Source: Pyrodictium sp.
Lineage (GTDB): Archaea > Thermoproteota > Thermoprotei_A > Sulfolobales > Pyrodictiaceae
Length of the DNA: 15,521 nucleotides
Reading direction: 5' to 3'
Assembly: GCA_015662475.1 (NCBI GenBank)
Contig: DQUB01000072.1
Coordinates: 1 to 15,521, forward strand
Shown: one piece after another, positions 14,431 through 15,521 of the stretch
How positions within the stretch are numbered: the stretch's first letter is position 1
Layout: each line of letters begins with the position of its first letter
The notes under the pieces: generated by a model
Told to the model about the DNA's origin: nothing
Databases searched by the model: none
Seen by the model: only the letters and a program-made list of their open reading frames with translations
Program-made: the position numbers and the translations under genes

Positions 14431-15267
14431 CTAAGGATCGCTGTAATAGTCTTTGTTGGTGTATTCTTCGAAGACCTTCTTTTTGAGCTCTTCTACCTCT
14501 CTCCTCACCCTCTCGTCTTCCAGCTCTTTCAACCTCTTTTCATTCGACTCCAATACGAATTTGAGGAGTGGAGATCCTGTTACCCTGTAGAGGATCTCTG
14601 TGTTCGGTATTAGGCAGTGACCACCTATGTGGTCGGGATAGTATATTGGGCGGTCGTGCAACACTTTGTGGACTTCTCCCACGAAATCCGCTATTGCTAG
14701 AAGGTCGGCGTTGTAGCGTCTCGCTATACGGTGAAGTTCTTGCCAAGAAGCTATCATTATAGCTCTATACACTGTCTCCCAGAGCTTTGCAAGCTCTAGA
14801 GATTCTGGAGACCCATAGTACCTTCTAACTCTAAGCCCAAGCTGTTCTAGATGAGATGCTGCCTCCTCAACACGTTCACGAGGCAGTGCTACTACCCACT
14901 TAGGCCAGAAGAGAAGATGTTTCCTCAAATGAGGATGTTTTCCTCTCACTGGCGTATAGGCTACAGGTTTCCCTGTCAAACTATAGACTTTACGTGTCGT
15001 GCCAGGTGCAACCGTTGAATGTATAAAGGTTATTCTAGGCTTGAACGCGTCAATATAGGATTTCACAGCCTCGACAAACCCACCGCTATACGGTATCGCA
15101 ATGTGCAGGTAATCCACAGGAGACACAATATCCTCTAAACGATGGACAGTCTTAGAAACATCAATATCATAGCCATAAACCTCACAACACCCAGAATCAA
15201 CAGCCACGTCGTATAAAGATCTCCCCACCTCACCCAATCCAACAACCAAAATACGCACTTTACCCAC
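14431..15267 (-). CDS. Short UDP-glucose/GDP-mannose dehydrogenase-like protein
   Basis: This 278-residue protein has an N-terminal NAD-binding Rossmann domain with VVGLGEVG (8-15), the family loop HSTVAPGTT (83-91), a central helical domain (about 155-200), and GGHC with the expected catalytic Cys218. True UDP-sugar dehydrogenases run to about 390-440 residues and have a second Rossmann domain for the sugar nucleotide after this Cys. Here only about 60 residues follow, ending in a charged, helix-prone tail. The usual Lys is kept in LAKLW (161), but the partner Asn is Thr165, and the Asp after the Cys motif is Asn222. Oxidation of UDP-sugar is therefore doubtful. I start it at GTG 15267: GAGGG lies 8 nt upstream and a TATTTTA box (15304-15310) predicts transcription near 15281. 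An open frame reaches TTG 15300. It follows tRNA-Ile on the same strand but probably has its own promoter. Confidence 0.72.
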   Translation of the reverse strand: MGKVRILVVGLGEVGRSLYDVAVDSGCCEVYGYDIDVSKTVHRLEDIVSPVDYLHIAIPYSGGFVEAVKSYIDAFKPRITFIHSTVAPGTTRKVYSLTGKPVAYTPVRGKHPHLRKHLLFWPKWVVALPRERVEEAASHLEQLGLRVRRYYGSPESLELAKLWETVYRAIMIASWQELHRIARRYNADLLAIADFVGEVHKVLHDRPIYYPDHIGGHCLIPNTEILYRVTGSPLLKFVLESNEKRLKELEDERVRREVEELKKKVFEEYTNKDYYSDP

Positions 15268-15345
15268 TACACTAGCCCTCGACAACCTCTGCAAAACCAA
15301 GGCTAAAATACACAGCCAGCGGTAGCTAAGACCATAAGATCGTCA

Positions 15346-15365
15346 ATAAAGGAGAAGAGAAGAAG
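15346..15365 (-). terminator. Pyrimidine-tract terminator of tRNA-Ile
   Basis: On the minus strand, ACTTCTTCTCTTCTCCTTTA follows the tRNA CCA end by a few bases. T/C-rich runs directly after tRNA genes are typical archaeal terminators. Confidence 0.45.
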
Positions 15366-15369
15366 TCTA

Positions 15370-15447
15370 TGGTGGGCCCGCGGGGATTTGAACCCCGGAC
15401 CTCCCGGTTATCAGCCGGGCGCTCTGACCGGGCTGAGCTACGGGCCC
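15370..15447 (-). tRNA. trnI-GAU: tRNA-Ile (anticodon GAU), CCA encoded
   Basis: The minus strand folds as a full cloverleaf with no intron. The acceptor stem is GGGCCCG/CGGGCCC (15441-15447 with 15374-15380), and the D stem is GCTC/GAGC. The anticodon stem is CCCGG/CCGGG around the loop CTGATAA, giving anticodon GAT. The T arm is CGGGG-TTCAAAT-CCCCG, the discriminator is A (15373), and CCA is encoded (15370-15372). The body is 75 nt. All stems are nearly pure G-C, as expected for a hyperthermophile. A TATA-like CATATAG lies at 15480-15486, about 36 nt upstream. Confidence 0.97.
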
Positions 15448-15479
15448 TCTTGAGCCCAGCTATTGGGATTCTACGGAGG

Positions 15480-15486
15480 CTATATG
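15480..15486 (-). promoter_or_regulatory. TATA box of tRNA-Ile
   Basis: CATATAG on the minus strand is centred about 36 nt before the mature tRNA 5' end, giving a predicted start about 10 nt upstream of it. A second TATA-like stretch (CCTATAAG on the plus strand, about 15497-15504) may serve another gene beyond the right edge. Confidence 0.45.
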
Positions 15487-15521
15487 AGAATTGCGGCCTA
15501 TAAGCCCTATACAGTTCCACG

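Noticed and set aside
15326..15520. Minus-strand frame of 64 codons over the tRNA
   Set aside because: It is generated by reading through the tRNA-Ile gene and its flanks.

Overview
The window reads as chromosome of a hyperthermophilic archaeon, most likely a crenarchaeon (Thermoprotei). The evidence is: archaeal TATA boxes 25-35 bp before gene starts; frequent GTG and TTG starts; GGTGA/GGAGG-type ribosome sites in internal operon genes; a very GC-rich tRNA-Ile with encoded CCA; the archaeal mevalonate trio (HMG-CoA synthase, thiolase, DUF35 protein); and a glutamate synthase split into separate polypeptides. No species is claimed. There are no transposons, CRISPR arrays, phage genes or obviously foreign stretches. 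The window looks like core metabolism.

Layout. Positions 1-416 (-) hold the start of an unrecognised gene that runs off the left edge. It is divergent from a two-gene glutamate synthase operon (534-4436, +), and one symmetric TATA box lies between them. A 414-bp gap (4437-4850) contains a strikingly GC-rich, self-complementary block at 4670-4760 that looks like an undescribed structured RNA. A stand-alone metallophosphoesterase follows (4851-5618, +), then a 354-bp leader region. Next is a tight five-gene operon (5973-11467, +): HMG-CoA synthase, acetoacetyl-CoA thiolase, DUF35 scaffold, HMG-CoA reductase, and the carboxyltransferase subunit of an acyl-CoA carboxylase. Facing it on the minus strand are the biotin carboxyl carrier and biotin carboxylase subunits (11541-13449). 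Divergent from those is biotin protein ligase (13540-14319, +). At the right end are a short UDP-sugar-dehydrogenase-like protein (14431-15267, -) and tRNA-Ile(GAU) (15370-15447, -).

How the genes work together. The centre of the window is an acetyl-CoA hub. Thiolase and HMG-CoA synthase, held by the DUF35 protein, make HMG-CoA, and the reductase commits it to mevalonate and isoprenoid lipids. The co-transcribed carboxyltransferase, with the neighbouring carboxylase, carrier and ligase, forms a complete self-biotinylating acyl-CoA carboxylase. Archaea do not make bacterial-type fatty acids, so this enzyme more likely serves CO2 fixation or propionyl-/methylmalonyl-CoA metabolism. The left operon assimilates ammonia from glutamine into glutamate.

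The most interesting points are the GC-rich RNA candidate, the coupling of the carboxylase to the mevalonate operon, the perfect 7+1+7 palindrome between the carboxylase and ligase genes, an 11-bp tandem duplication at the start of HMG-CoA reductase, the half-duplicated FMN-domain glutamate synthase, and the truncated sugar-nucleotide dehydrogenase with altered active-site residues.
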